This document shows positions 9,186 through 19,261 of a DNA stretch of 64,000 nt, piece after piece (the stretch's first letter is position 1; each line of letters opens with the position of its first letter). The DNA is taken from contig OZ024834.1 of assembly GCA_964016985.1 (NCBI GenBank), positions 83,426,289 to 83,490,288 on the forward strand, read 5' to 3'. This DNA comes from Anodontia alba. Its lineage: Eukaryota > Mollusca > Bivalvia > Lucinida > Lucinidae. Position numbers and translations under genes: made by a program. The notes under the pieces were generated by a model. That model did not search any database. It was not told where the DNA came from and saw only the letters and a program-made list of their open reading frames with translations.

Positions 9186-10000
9186 TTTCTTAATTGGGTC
9201 AATTGTTTACAATCGAACCAAAGTATACATACACCAAAATTTCCTTAAGGTTGTTGTCCACATGATTATCATTGACCATTGAAATGAAACCAACCAATTG
9301 TGCATGATATGACACCGACAATCTGTTGTCTCCAACCTAAACTCTATTCCCAAACTGAATTTTTTGGGTCGAAAATAACTAAAGAATTACGGTTTTATTG
9401 CTGCTGTCCACATTACTATTGCTGACCAGTAAAGTTTTTAATCCATTACTGACCAATAAAGTTACTCCATACAAATAGTGTTTGTATGAAATCCAGGTAA
9501 TTGTTATTTATAGCTGCATTATTTTTGTCCTGTGACATTGAGAGTGCTGTGTAAAGAGGGTTATCTGTAAAACCTGGACTGGGCTTAGTGCTGGGACACT
9601 GGCAAACAATGCAAGCTGAGATCAGGCACTGCAGAATGGTATCTGATCAGGTTTGCACTTTTTGCTTAAATTACAGGAAGTTAAATGTTAAATGAAACCA
9701 TCGTAAGTCCCTGTTCAGGACCATTTTCCCAGCCTATACTCAGAGACAATTAACCCTTGTCATGCTGAATAAATTAAGATGCCATGCCCACTTCTAATTT
9801 CCAGCCAATCAGATTACTTGATCTGGGATTTTGATAGAAATTCACAGATTTAATGACAAACAGTGCAGATCCAGTTCAGTTGGCTTCTTCAGAAGCCAAC
9901 TGATCTGGATCTACACTGTTTGCTAAGACAGGGCATGTTGTGTTCAGCAAGAGAAGGGTTAACCCTCTAGCGCTGTCAGTACTTTGATTTTGAAAAGGGA
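9186..10000 (+). repeat. GTTTACAATCGAGCC repeat, copy 1, with nested TTAA MITE
   Basis: Begins TCAATTGTTTACAATCGAAC and proceeds through CCAAAATTTCC, TTGTCCACATGATTATCATT, TGTAAAACCTGGACTGGG, a remnant of the CAAACAGTG hairpin near 9605-9660, and AGTCCCTGTTCAGGACCATT to GCGCTGTCAGTACTTTGATT. Copies: 47055-47345, 49070-49480 and inverted at 53920-54300. The MITE at 9755-9958 sits inside it. Confidence 0.6.
9755..9958. mobile_element. TTAA-flanked MITE (piggyBac-like), 204 bp, copy 1
   Basis: Exact TTAA flanks at 9751-9754 and 9959-9962. Ends are CCCTTGTCATGCTGAATAAA and ...TTCAGCAAGAGAAGGG. TTAA duplication with CCCT-starting ends fits piggyBac (Kolobok also uses TTAA). Inside is a hairpin: AGTTGGCTTCTTCAGAAGCC AACT with CAAACAGTGCAGATCC / GGATCTACACTGTTTGC arms. 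The uninterrupted version of the flank is seen at 49430-49470. Confidence 0.75.
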
Positions 10001-10105
10001 AGCTGAAACTGTCAACATAGAGTGCTCTTCCTTTGTGTTGTATCCAATTAGAATAAATGTCCATAAATTTGGTACACCAAAGTATTGAAAAAAAAAAAAG
10101 GCATA

Positions 10106-10160
10106 TGCAAACAGTGCAGACCCAGATCAGACTGCTCCTGAAGGGTCAACACTGTTTGCT
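10106..10160. repeat. CAAACAGTG hairpin remnant, GACTGCTCC tip
   Basis: GCAAACAGTGCAGACCCAGA, TCAGACTGCTCC, then the shortened right side CAACACTGTTTGCT. The tip class matches the intact hairpin at 57452-57521. Confidence 0.6.
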
Positions 10161-10261
10161 TTTCTACTTAGTATTGTAAGGATCAACTGCATAAAAAGCA
10201 AAAATTTTAGGTGGAAAGAGTATTGAATAAAGTGTTTGAAATTTTATGAGCTCTACCTTAA

Positions 10262-10467
10262 CCCTTGTCCTAAAGAATAAATTAAGATGCCATGCCCATT
10301 TTTAATTTTCAGCCAATCAGATATCTTGATCTTCATTGTTGCTATAAATTCATATACTTAATGGCAAACAGTGAAGATCCAGATCAATTGGCTTCTTCAG
10401 AAGCCAACTGATCTGGATCTACACTGTTTGCAAAGGCAGGGTATATCAGGGTCCAGCAGGCCAAGGG
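10262..10467. mobile_element. TTAA-flanked MITE (piggyBac-like), 206 bp, copy 2
   Basis: TTAA at 10258-10261 and 10468-10471 flank CCCTTGTCCTAAAGAATAAA and ...GCAGGCCAAGGG. The hairpin ATTGGCTTCTTCAGAAGCCA with CAAACAGTGAAGATCC / GGATCTACACTGTTTGC arms sits inside, as in copy 1. It ends 35 bp before the last NUP50 exon, next to its polypyrimidine tract. Confidence 0.8.
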
Positions 10468-10502
10468 TTAATTTAATTAAAATGTTTTTTTTTTCATTTC
10501 AG

Positions 10503-10705
10503 GTAATATCTTGTTGAACATAATGTTAACATCATCAGTGCCATTGGCCAAACAAGGAAAGAACAACGTCAGTATGGTGTGTGTACCCAATCCTCCGGTG
10601 GACCTCAAAGCAGATGCACAAAAGCCAGTTCCTATGTTAATACGTGTGAAAACTAGTGATGATGCTGATGAACTGTTAAATAAATTAAATGAAATGAAAA
10701 ACTAA
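10503..10705 (+). CDS. NUP50: NUP50 terminal coding exon, end of Ran-binding domain
   Basis: Acceptor T-rich tract plus TTTCAG before 10503. Reads (G)NILLNIMLTSSVPLAKQGKN, then NVSMVCVPNPPVDLK, then PVPMLIRVKTSDDADELLNK and a short lysine-rich end before TAA at 10703-10705. The CVPNPP and MLIRVKTS.DADEL strings are the distal strands and last helix of the Nup50 Ran-binding domain. The phase-1 start joins the exon ending at 7863. No canonical AATAAA was found in the next 400 bases; AGTAAA occurs near 10950. The full C-terminus is present, so the 3' end of the gene is complete. Confidence 0.95.
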
Positions 10706-10946
10706 TAAGATTGGTATTCATAGATTGGTTTAGTTGAAGATATTTTTTGTTGTTTCTAGGATAACATATTTGGGCATTGGGCCATTAGAGGTCGCTTTTG
10801 ACCTAAATTCAGGAATTTGGTGCTGTGCTGCAAAGAACCAGTTTAACATATGCAAGATTTCAGAGAAGAGCATTGATGTATATGCATAGAACATAGAAAC
10901 AATATCTAAACTAGACATCCTTTAGGGCTGCTGTTGGAAAAAGTAA

Positions 10947-11497
10947 ACCATATTGATCCTAAGTATTGGGACAGACAAGCCTGAACAAACAGTGTAGACC
11001 CAGGTTAGATGCCACATCTACACTGTTTATCACTCAGCTAGTAGTGTTATGTACACCAATAGGGAGTGAAATTTACTGAAATTTTATAGCTATATAGTTG
11101 AACCTCAATAGCTCGGAACACCAATAGCTCATTTACAATGCTGATTTGATCTTTCTTTTTTTTTTTTTTTGGGTAACTGAAATTCTTTCAATAGCTCAAG
11201 AAAACAATTATTTAGGGATTTTTTGTGAAATTTTTATTTTATCATGAAATTGTATGTTGTGTGTACTCATTAGAATTGCCTCATCAAGGCAATTCTAATG
11301 AGTGCACTCAACATATTTTTGTATAGAAGATCAAAAACACTTCCGTAAATTATCCTCATTTGCTTCCTGACCTGATGCTATGATTAACTCTCAATGGCTC
11401 AAACTATTCTATGGTCCCAAAGATGTTCGAGCCAATGAAGTTCGACTGTATGGCAAGGGATCAAGGTGTCCAAATATTAAGGGTAAATAAGGCAGAT
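10947..11497 (+). mobile_element. TATTCGGACA MITE split by a pogo-like MITE
   Basis: Left part has AAGTATTGGGACAGACAAGC, a shortened CAAACAGTG hairpin (10985-11029) and CACTCAGCTAGTAGTGTTAT; the right end, AGGTGTCCAAATATTAAGGG, comes only after 11449. The gap is filled by the element at 11096-11448. Complete relatives are at 43978-44251 and 37815-38012. Confidence 0.6.
11096..11448. mobile_element. Tigger/pogo-like MITE with CATTAGAA hairpin, copy 1
   Basis: Ends TAGTTGAACCTCAATAGCTC and ...GAAGTTCGACTG|TA are inverted; other copies show CAGT-starting ends with TA on both sides, the Tc1/mariner (pogo/Tigger) signature. The centre is the module TGTGTACTCATTAGAATTGC / GCAATTCTAATGAGTGCACT. Confidence 0.7.
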
Positions 11498-11704
11498 TTC
11501 AGTGAAGAACTGATTTGAAACAATGTCAAAACCAGAGGCTTGTTTCAGGGCTTGCTTTTGGAAAAAAAAACTAACATTTCCCACCTGCAAACAACATTGA
11601 TCTGGGCAGGATGCTGCATCTGCACAGTCATGCTGAAGGACTATTGAATGGTGCCATGAGAAATGGGTCTACGACGTGGATCATACATCTTGATAAGATG
11701 CTTT

Positions 11705-13266
11705 TTTATGCCCCCAACTTCAAAGAAGTTGGAGGGGCATATTGCTTCTAGGTTGTTCGTCCGTCCGTCCGTTCATCACGGTTTTTGATGCATAGCATAA
11801 CTTTAAAACCGTGAATGCTACTGTTTTGAAATTTCATATATTGATTCCTCATGAAAAAATAGCTGACACGTATTTTTTTTCTTGACAGGATTATGCCCCT
11901 TCTCTGAGTTATGGCCCTTTGAAAAAATATGGATGCAATCTTGTCAGCAAAATATCTCAAAAAACTATTAAAGCTAGAGCCTTGAAACTTGATGAATAGA
12001 CTGGTAGTGATGAGTAGACAACCTGATTAACTTTTGAAGAAATTTTGAAAAATACTTCTTGAGTTATGGCCCTTTGTAATTTTGGGCAATTTTACCTTGT
12101 CAGCAAAATATCTCAAAAACTGTTAGAGCTAGAGCCTTGAAACTTAGTAAATGGATTTGTAGTGATGAGTAGATGACCTGATTAATTTTTGAAGAAATTC
12201 TGAAAAACACTTCATGAGTTATGGCCCTTTGTAATTTTGGGCATTTTTATCTTGTCAGCAAAATATCTCAAAAACCGTTGGAGCTAGAGCCTTGAAACTT
12301 AATGAATAGACTGGTAGTGATGAGTAGACAACCTGATTAACTTTTGAAGAAATTTTGAAAAATGCCTTTTGAGTTATGGCCCTTTGTAATTTTGGGCATT
12401 TTTACCTTGTCAGCAAAATATCTCAAAAACTGTTAGAGCTTGAGCCTTGAAACTTAGTAAATGGATTTGTAGTGATGTGTAGATGACCTGATTAACTTTT
12501 GAAGAAATTCTGAAAAACACTTCATGAGTTATGGCCCTTTGTAATTTAGGGCATTTTTAACTTGTCAGCAAAATATCTCAAAAACTGTTGAAGCTAGAGC
12601 CTTGAAACTTGATGAATAGGCTGGTAGTGATGAGTAGACAAGCTGATAAACTTTTGAAGAAATTTTGAAATATACTTCTTGAGTTATGCCCCTTTGTAAT
12701 TTTAGGCATTTTTATCTTGTCAGCAAAATATCTCAAAAACTGTTAGAGCTAGAGCCTTGAAACTTAGTAAATGGATTTGTAGTGATGAGTAGATGACCTG
12801 ATTAATTTTTGAAGAAATTCTGAAAAATACTTAATGAGTTATGGCCCTTTGTAATTTTGGGCAATTTTACCTTGGCAGCAAAATATCTCAAAAACTGTTG
12901 GAACTAGAGCCTTGACACTTGATGAATAGACTGGTAGTGATGAGTAGACAACCTGATTAACTTTTGAAGAAATTTTGAAATATACTTCTTGAGTTATGCC
13001 CCTTTGTTATTTTGGGCATTTTTATCTTGTCAGCAAAATATCTCAAAAACTATTAGAGCTAGAGACTTGAAACTTGGTGAATTGATTGGTAATGATGAGT
13101 AGATGACCTGATAAATTTTTTTGTAAATTCTGAAAAATATTTCATAAGTAATGGCCCTTTGTAAATTTGGGCATGTTTCCCTTGTGAACAAAATATCTCA
13201 AAAACTATTGAAGCTGGAGCCTTGAAACTTGATGAATAGATTGGTAGCGATGAGTAGATGACCTGA
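11705..13266 (+). mobile_element. Helentron-like element with ~154-bp units, family D, 3' end replaced
   Basis: Starts TTTATGCCCCCAACTTC with the inverted match GTTGGAGGGGCATA, then GTCCGTCCGTCC and a unique stretch. About nine units follow (CTTGTCAGCAAAATATCTCA, GAGCTAGAGCCTTGAAACTT, GAAGAAATTCTGAAAAA, GAGTTATGGCCCTTTGTAAT). Units alternate between a GTAAATGGATTTGTAGTGAT and a GATGAATAGACTGGTAGTGA type, so the higher-order period is ~308 bp. It runs straight into the start of a second element at 13267. Confidence 0.7.
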
Positions 13267-14240
13267 TTATGCCCCCAGTTTCGAATGAAATTGATGGGGC
13301 ATATTATTTTGCCTTCATTTGTCCATCCGACTGTTTGTCCGTTCATCAAGCTTTTTTTGTGCATGCCATATCTTAAGCATCCTGCACGCTAGGGTTTTGA
13401 AATTTTATATTTGGGTTCCCAATGAAAAAATAGCCGACCCGTATTTTGTTTCTTGTCGAGCATGTTTATTTAAAGTTATGCCCCTTTGAAAAAAATCAGA
13501 ATTAAATCTTGTGAGCAAGATATCTTGAAAAGTATTTAAGCTGGGTTCTTGAAATTCGATACAGTGAGTGGGAATGATGTGTACATTACCCGATTATATT
13601 TTGAGAGAATTCCATGAAAATATTGATAAAGTTACGGCCCTTTGCAGTTCTGCTCATTTTGACCTTGTCAGCAAGATTTCTCGAAAAGCACTTAAGCTAG
13701 GGTCTTGAAATATTATATGCTGATTGGGGATGATGTGGAGATTACCTGGTTTGTTTTTTAGGGAATTCCATGAAAAATTGATGTAGTTATGGCCCTTTGT
13801 AGTTCTAGGCATTTTGACTTTTTCAGCAAGATATCTCAAAAAGTATTTAAGCTAGAGCCATGATATTTGGTATACTGATTGGGATTGAGCAGGAGATCAC
13901 CTGAATAAATTTTGAACCAATTAAATGAAATGTTGGAGTTATGGCCCTTCGCAATTTCGGGCCATTTAATGTCCTTGCTTTATTGTGTATAGCATAAGTT
14001 TAGAACCATGTATGCTAATGTTTTGAAATTTCATGTTTTGATTCCTCATGAAAAAATATGTGATCCGTATTTTTTTCTTATCCCAATCATCTCCTATTTG
14101 AGAGTTATTTCCCTTTGATAAAATAACATTGAAATCATATATTTGTACTGTTGTTACCGTCATGGCTAAGCAGTGTTGGAGTCAAACAGTGTTAGAGTCA
14201 GGCAGTTGGGGGCATAGTGTTTTACAAACACCAGCTCTAG
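13267..14240 (+). mobile_element. Helentron-like element, family D2, complete 3' end
   Basis: Starts TTATGCCCCCAGTTTCG with the inverted match TGATGGGGCATATTA, then a CCATCCGACTG/GTCCG stretch and four diverged units (GCAAGATATCTCAAAAAGTA, AAGCTAGAGCC). The end is GGGGGCATAGTGTTTTACAA ACAC, a 15-base stem-loop at 14217-14231, then CAGCT and CTAG at 14237-14240, followed by TTTC. Stem-loop plus CTAG and a T/T junction is a Helitron/Helentron 3' end. Confidence 0.72.
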
Positions 14241-14395
14241 TTTCACTCCAAAAGTATTGATATTGTTCTTGTTTCTCCACAAAGATGTAGGAAGATGTTT
14301 GTTTATCAACAGCATGGCTGCTCGTTCAAGTGGAATCGATACATCTCCAAGGAAAATAACTTGGACACAGAAATATTTGCCCACCCCCACTTTAC
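14241..14395 (+). other. Unassigned 155-bp stretch between repeats
   Basis: No repeat partner was noticed. One frame reads ...SMAARSSGIDTSPRKITWTQ after TTTCTCCACAAAG, but it has no splice donor and no recognised domain. Left as unexplained rather than called an exon. Confidence 0.3.
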
Positions 14396-14476
14396 TTCAT
14401 TTGGGGCTACTCTTAAAAGAAGGAATTTGCTCCCTGCGGGAGCAAATTTTTTCATTTAAGAGTAGCCCCAATATTG
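14396..14476. repeat. Hairpin GGGGCTACTCTTAAA / TTTAAGAGTAGCCCC
   Basis: TTGGGGCTACTCTTAAAAGA, AGGAATTTGCTCCCTGCGGG, AGCAAATTTTTTCATTTAAG and AGTAGCCCCAA fold into a hairpin of about 75 bases. The AATTTGCTCCC...GGGAGCAAATT tip is shared with the hairpins at 59580-59780 and with degraded relatives near 35650, 37430, 39650 and 47510. Confidence 0.7.
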
Positions 14477-14561
14477 AAAGTTTTCAAATACTAGTGAGGT
14501 AGTTTCATGTCTGCAGAAGTTGTTTCCCTTTGCAAAGTGGCAGTAAAATCTTTGTTGTATC

Positions 14562-16224
14562 TTTTTATACGCCTGTTTGGAAAACGGGACGCATTATGTT
14601 ATGGAATATGGCGTCCGTCGGTTTGTCCGTAAACTTTTTCGTTTCCGGCTAACTCCTCCTACAGTTTACATCCCATCAAGCTGAAACTTGGTATATAGTT
14701 AGACCATAATGTGGCGCAGCGCATATTATTTCAGGGTTACAGTCCACCAAATGTTTGCAGAGTTATGGCCCTTAGAAAATTTCTGTAAACTTTTCATTTC
14801 AGGTTAACTCCTCCTACATTTTACATCTGATCAAGCTGAAACTTCATGTATAGTTAGACCATGATGTGGAGCAGCGCATATTGTTTCTAGGTTACAGTCC
14901 ACCAAATATTAGCAGAGTTATGCCCCTTTGAAAATTTCAGTAGACTTTGCGTTTCCGGCTAACTCCTCCTACAGTTTACATCCGCCGAAGCTGAAACTTG
15001 ATTTGTAGTTAGACCATGATGTGGAGCAGTGCGTATTATTTCAAGGTTACAGTCCACCAAATATTAGCAGAGTTATACCCCTTTGAAAATTTCTGTTAAT
15101 TTTTCATTTCTGGCTAAATCCTCCTACAGTTTGCATCCAATCAAGCTGAAACTTCATGTATAGTTAGACCATAATGTGGAGCAGTGCATATTATTTCAAG
15201 GTTACAGTCCACCAAATATTAGCAGAGTTATGCTCCTTTGAAAATTTCAGTAAACTTTTTGTTTCTGGCTAACTCCTCCTACAGTTTACATCCGATCAAG
15301 CTGAAACTTGATTTGTAGTATTAAACCCCATTGAAAATTTCTATTAGTTTTTTGTTTCAGGCTAAATCCTCCTACAGTTTACATCCGATCAAGCTGAAAC
15401 TTCATAAATAGTTATACGATGATGTGGAGCAGCACATATTATTTCGAGGTTACAGTGCACCAAATATTTGCAGAGTTATTCCCCTTTGAAAGTTTTTGTA
15501 AACTTATCGCAGTATATTGTTTAGAGGTAATAGTGTGCAAATTTTATTTTATAATAGGCATATTTTTTGCAAATAGCTGAAGTTATGGTCATATGGGCAA
15601 GATGTTGATTTTTTTTTTTTTTTTTTTTTTTTTAACATCTTCTTTTATTAGATTTGCAAGGAAATATTGCCATTATTAAATCTGTATAAATCAAACCTTG
15701 TAAACATAATTCTTTTTGGATTTTTTTTTTTTTTTTTTTTTAATACTCTTCTGAGTTGGCTCCCTTGAAGAACAAAAATAAAATCAGTATTGTTTACAAA
15801 AAATTTCTTGCAGCATTTTTTTTTTTTTTTTTTTTGGGTTGTTTATTTTTGTTTTGTTATTTGTTTGGTCCGATATTGAAGTATAGGAAAATCAAATCAG
15901 CCAAAGGCTCGTATGAACTTATAATATAGCCATGCTTCTGTAGTGTGTCCTCCCTCAGAAAGCACTTCTCCCTAGATGCAACAGACTTCTCCCTATTTTC
16001 TGAGGAAGGAGAAGTCACTTCTCCCTTAATTTCTGGGCCAGCTTGGACTCTTAGGTTACAGTTCACTAAATATCAGCAGAGCTATGCCGCAATGAAATTT
16101 AAAAAAAAAAAATTTTTTTTTTTGTAATTCCACTTACAGTTTATATCTGGAGCACTGAATTATACAGGAGCCAGTTTATGTGCTACATCTTATTACTTGC
16201 CACGGGCGCTTGGCGGAGCTCTTG
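14562..16224 (+). mobile_element. Tandem-core element, family E
   Basis: Starts TTTTTATACGCCTGTTTGG with the near inverted match AACGGGACGCATTA and GCGTCCGTCGGTTTGTCCG. About six units follow (TTTCCGGCTAACTCCTCCTA, CAAGCTGAAACTTGATTTGT, GTGGAGCAGCGCATATTATT, GAGTTATGCCCCTTTGAAAA). Three poly-T tracts and unrelated sequence intervene (15540-16060). A likely end is GGGCGCTTGGCGGAGCTCTT before GTTACC. The 3' boundary is less certain than in the other families. Confidence 0.55.
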
Positions 16225-16684
16225 TTACCTCAGTCACAATCGCTTTGTAACCACATTATGCATTGAGAATAGTATTAAACATTACTGAACATTGAAACAT
16301 GGTTCATTTTTATAGCCTATGTACAGAAAAGAATATCAAATACTCCTACATGTAAATCATGAGAGCAAATCTTAAAAAAAAAAAACAAACAAAAACAAAA
16401 AAAAAACAAGAGGCGTGAATACTGAGATCAGCTGTTATCCAACGCTGTAGATTTGTCGTATTTTACTGGAGTATTCATATTCATCTGCCGATATTGTACT
16501 CGATAAGATTAAAATCTTATTCAAAAGTTAGAAGTTTTCTTTGGTTTTTATTTATTCACTATTTATAAGCTCCAGAGTGTATAAAGCTAATATGTTTGAC
16601 TGCAGAATTTAGTGTTATCTGCGTCAGCAGAGAACTATTTTGGGAGCGGTTTTAGGTAGTTATTAGGCTGGTAGCTCTAGACAA
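16225..16684. other. No gene seen; unique-looking AT-rich DNA
   Basis: Contains an A/CAAA-rich tract near 16375-16410 and no hairpin, SINE or reading frame that I could support. Confidence 0.4.
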
Positions 16685-16870
16685 AAAAAAAAAACACAGA
16701 AGACCCAGCTCAGCCTGTGCATCAACACAATCTGATCAGACTTTGCAGGGCTTTCTGTGGGTAGTCAAGGATCCAAAGTGTCTATGCGGATAGCAATGAC
16801 ATTGGCCTGTGTGGATGCACAGGCTGATCTGAGTCTTCCCTGGGGCCACATGCAATCTTGAAAGGAATTG
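16685..16870. repeat. GATCAGCCTGCGCA-type repeat, expanded copy
   Basis: AGAAGACCCAGCTCAGCCTG TGCATC is answered ~110 bases later by GATGCACAGGCTGATCTGAG TCTTCCC. The loop contains its own partial AATCTGATCAGACTTTGC stretch. Same family as 16945-17060 and 29130-29220. Confidence 0.55.
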
Positions 16871-16924
16871 TGTGCCCTGTCTCAAGCTAGAGATGTAAAA
16901 TTGCAATGGAGCCAGAGTACAATA

Positions 16925-17215
16925 AAGCCTATAATAAGACTTGTAGGACCAATGAAGACTCAGATCATCCTAAGCAATCAGCAAAGACTCTGATTAGACT
17001 GCGCGGATGCAAAGGACCTTTGCATCCGCGCAGTCTAATCAGAGTCTTTGCTGATTGCATGTGCCTTCTATAGCCCCCAAGCTAGCCAAAGAGGGGGGGG
17101 GGGGGCGTAAACTAGACCCCTTGCCATACTGGGTGGAAGTACAGGCTGATCTGAGTCTTTGCTGGTCACACAGGTCTTATTGTAGGTTTTGTCATGCACT
17201 GGCTCATTTCTCATA
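16925..17215. repeat. Perfect hairpin GACTGCGCGGATGC plus flanking copy
   Basis: At 16977-17058, AATCAGCAAAGACTCTGATT AGACTGCGCGGATGCAAAGG and its reverse complement form a hairpin with arms of about 40 bases. A second, weaker CAGGCTGATCTGAGTCTTTG copy follows to 17165. A G-run lies at 17093-17105. Confidence 0.7.
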
Positions 17216-17404
17216 AGGTACATTTTCTCATGTTGTTGCTTATAAAGTAATTGAGCCCACACAATCCTACCTTACCACCCATCCTACGCACTTTGTCTAG
17301 TACTAAATCAACCTCTTCCCTAAACTTGCCTCCCTTTTTAAGCAAAAACAAAAAAAAGGAAAGCTTCTGTTTCCTGGGAAACCTTGGTATTAGTAAAAAT
17401 GGAT

Positions 17405-17665
17405 TTATTACATAGCTCTAGAGGAAGGGTACATGTATATTCTTTATTCTTGAGATATGCTGTTGTTGCCACAAACATTTCCTGTGGCATAACTCCAGAC
17501 AGGGCAGTTTTTTTTCACTGATAAACTCTTCATATTTTGGTGCTTTTAATGAGTACCCACAACATACCTTTTCATGGAGAAAAAAGAAAAATATTATGCG
17601 TATACTCTTCTTATCTGGAGCTATGCCATTGGGTACTCACTGAAATCACCTTGGCGAGGTAATTC
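17405..17665. repeat. Degraded CATTAGAA-family element
   Basis: Pieces: CATAGCTCCAGAGGAAGG, TTTTAATGAGTACCCACAAC ATACCTTTTCATGGAG, CTTATCTGGAGCTATG and GGTACTCACTGAAATCACCT TGGCGAGGT. The hairpin order is rearranged. Confidence 0.4.
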
Positions 17666-17686
17666 CAATGAAATTATTAACAAATA

Positions 17687-18034
17687 TAGTCAAACTTCAA
17701 TGGCTTGAACGTCTTTTGGACCATGGATATTTGTTCGAGATATGGGTAGTTCGAGCCACTGAGAGTTAATTATGGCACCAGGTCAAGAAGCAAATGGCGA
17801 TAATTTAGGGATCTTCTATCAAATAATGGTATGTTGAGTGTACTCATTAGAATCATCTCAATGAGATGATTCTAATGAGTACACACAACATACAATTTTA
17901 TGACAAAATAAGAAAATGTTCCATAATATTTGTTTTCTTGAGCTGTCGGAAGAATTTTGTAGGGAATAAAAAATGAATTTGAATTTGCTATGGTAAATGA
18001 GTCATCGGTGTTTGAGCTAGTGAGGTCCGACCAT
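17687..18034. mobile_element. Tigger/pogo-like MITE with CATTAGAA hairpin, copy 2
   Basis: Outer ends AGTCAAACTTCAATGGCTTG and GAGCTAGTGAGGTCCGACCA; centre ATGTTGAGTGTACTCATTAG AATCATCTC / GAGATGATTCTAATGAGTAC. Family described at 43193-43547. Confidence 0.7.
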
Positions 18035-18371
18035 ATGTGGCAAAATTTAAAACTATTACCTCAGGTATCACCTGGTCTCATGCGATGAGTGAAAACCTTA
18101 ATAAGATTGCATCGAAGTGCAGACTGATCCTTGTCTCTTCTCTTCACATAAGCTGTTGTGTATTTATTCCGTTGCCGAGCAATCAAGATCGGGTTATTTT
18201 TGTATTTTCATAACTGAACATTGAAACATGGTTCATTTTTATATTTTACCAACTAAAAGTGATAGAAGTATTTGAGTCGCTGCCCCCCAGAAAGTATGCC
18301 AATGGTTCATTACTTTTCAGAGAAAATAAGGCTTAATATTTCATGTGAATTGTGACCATATTTCATGTGAA

Positions 18372-18580
18372 TTGTGACCGGCACAGTGGCTCGGTAGGGT
18401 ACCCACTTTGTGATCGGGAGGTTGCAGGTTCAATCCCTGGATGAGTCATACCAAAGACTTTAAAAATGGTACTAGCTGCTCTTTGTCATGGCATTCAGCA
18501 TTAAGAAAGTAGAGCTAGGAATCAGAACAGGTCAGCCCGGTGTCAGTATAATGTGACTGGGTGAAATATCATGTCATGCA
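18372..18580 (+). mobile_element. tRNA-derived SINE, second family (GTGTCAGTATAATGTGACTG)
   Basis: Box A-like TGGCTCGGTAGGG and box B-like GGTTCAATCCC, then GGTACTAGCTGCTCTTTGTC, GGCATTCAGCATTAAGAAAG, and the conserved domain CAGCCCGGTGTCAGTATAAT GTGACTGGG. This central domain resembles the one shared by bivalve SINEs described in the literature; the exact family name is not claimed. Confidence 0.7.
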
Positions 18581-18929
18581 TCTGGGGCATGATATTTCAG
18601 TGAGACAGCACTCTAAAAGTGAGAATGGCATTGAGCTCCCTGTCACATCCAGACCCTGTCGTGATATGACTGAAAGATTATTGAACAGAAGAAAAAAAAA
18701 TTTTAAGATAAAGGTTCTTTCAGGCCATAAGCAGATGGCATTTGGGACGTTCACATGCATATACCAAATATAATAAATATAAATAATATTGTTGAAAGCA
18801 ACATAAAACCTGATTGAAACAATCATTCATGTGAATCATCAATTCATACGAAATTTCAAGCCTTGTTTTCTCAGAAAAATAATAATAAAAAAAATATTAT
18901 ATTTCAAAATGCCGTCTGAAGTCCTGCTG

Positions 18930-19202
18930 AACCTTGATATACTCTGCCTTTGCAAACAGTGTAGATCCAGATCAGTTGACTTCTGAAGAAGCCAACTGAT
19001 CTGGATCTGCACTGTTTGTTATTATGTGAATTTGTATCAACAACCTGAATCAAGTAATCTGATTGGCTGAAAATCAGACTGATCTGGATCTGCACTGTTG
19101 TTATTAAGTATGTGAATTTGTATCAACAACCTGAATCAAGTAATTTGATTGGCTGAAAATTAGAAGTGAGTGTGGCTTAATTTATTCAGCATGATAAGGG
19201 TT
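18930..19202. mobile_element. TTAA-type MITE, decayed, with internal duplication
   Basis: Left end decayed (TCCTGCTGAACC), hairpin AGTTGACTTCTGAAGAAGCC AACT with CAAACAGTGTAGATCC arms, then ATCAAGTAATCTGATTGGCT twice, ~110 bp apart, showing an internal tandem duplication. The right end TTTATTCAGCATGATAAGGG is followed by TTTA rather than TTAA. Confidence 0.6.
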
Positions 19203-19261
19203 TAGGCTACTAGAATAATGACTGCAGCAAAGGTTGAAGTAGGGCAGATTTAAACAGACTG

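Noticed and set aside
11940..13230. CRISPR-like array
   Set aside because: Repeats are ~154 bp, adjacent and diverged, without unique spacers; eukaryotic tandem core of a mobile element.
14257..14502. Possible exon after TTTCTCCACAAAG
   Set aside because: The frame runs into the GGGGCTACTC hairpin, lacks a donor and shows no domain; kept only as an unassigned stretch.
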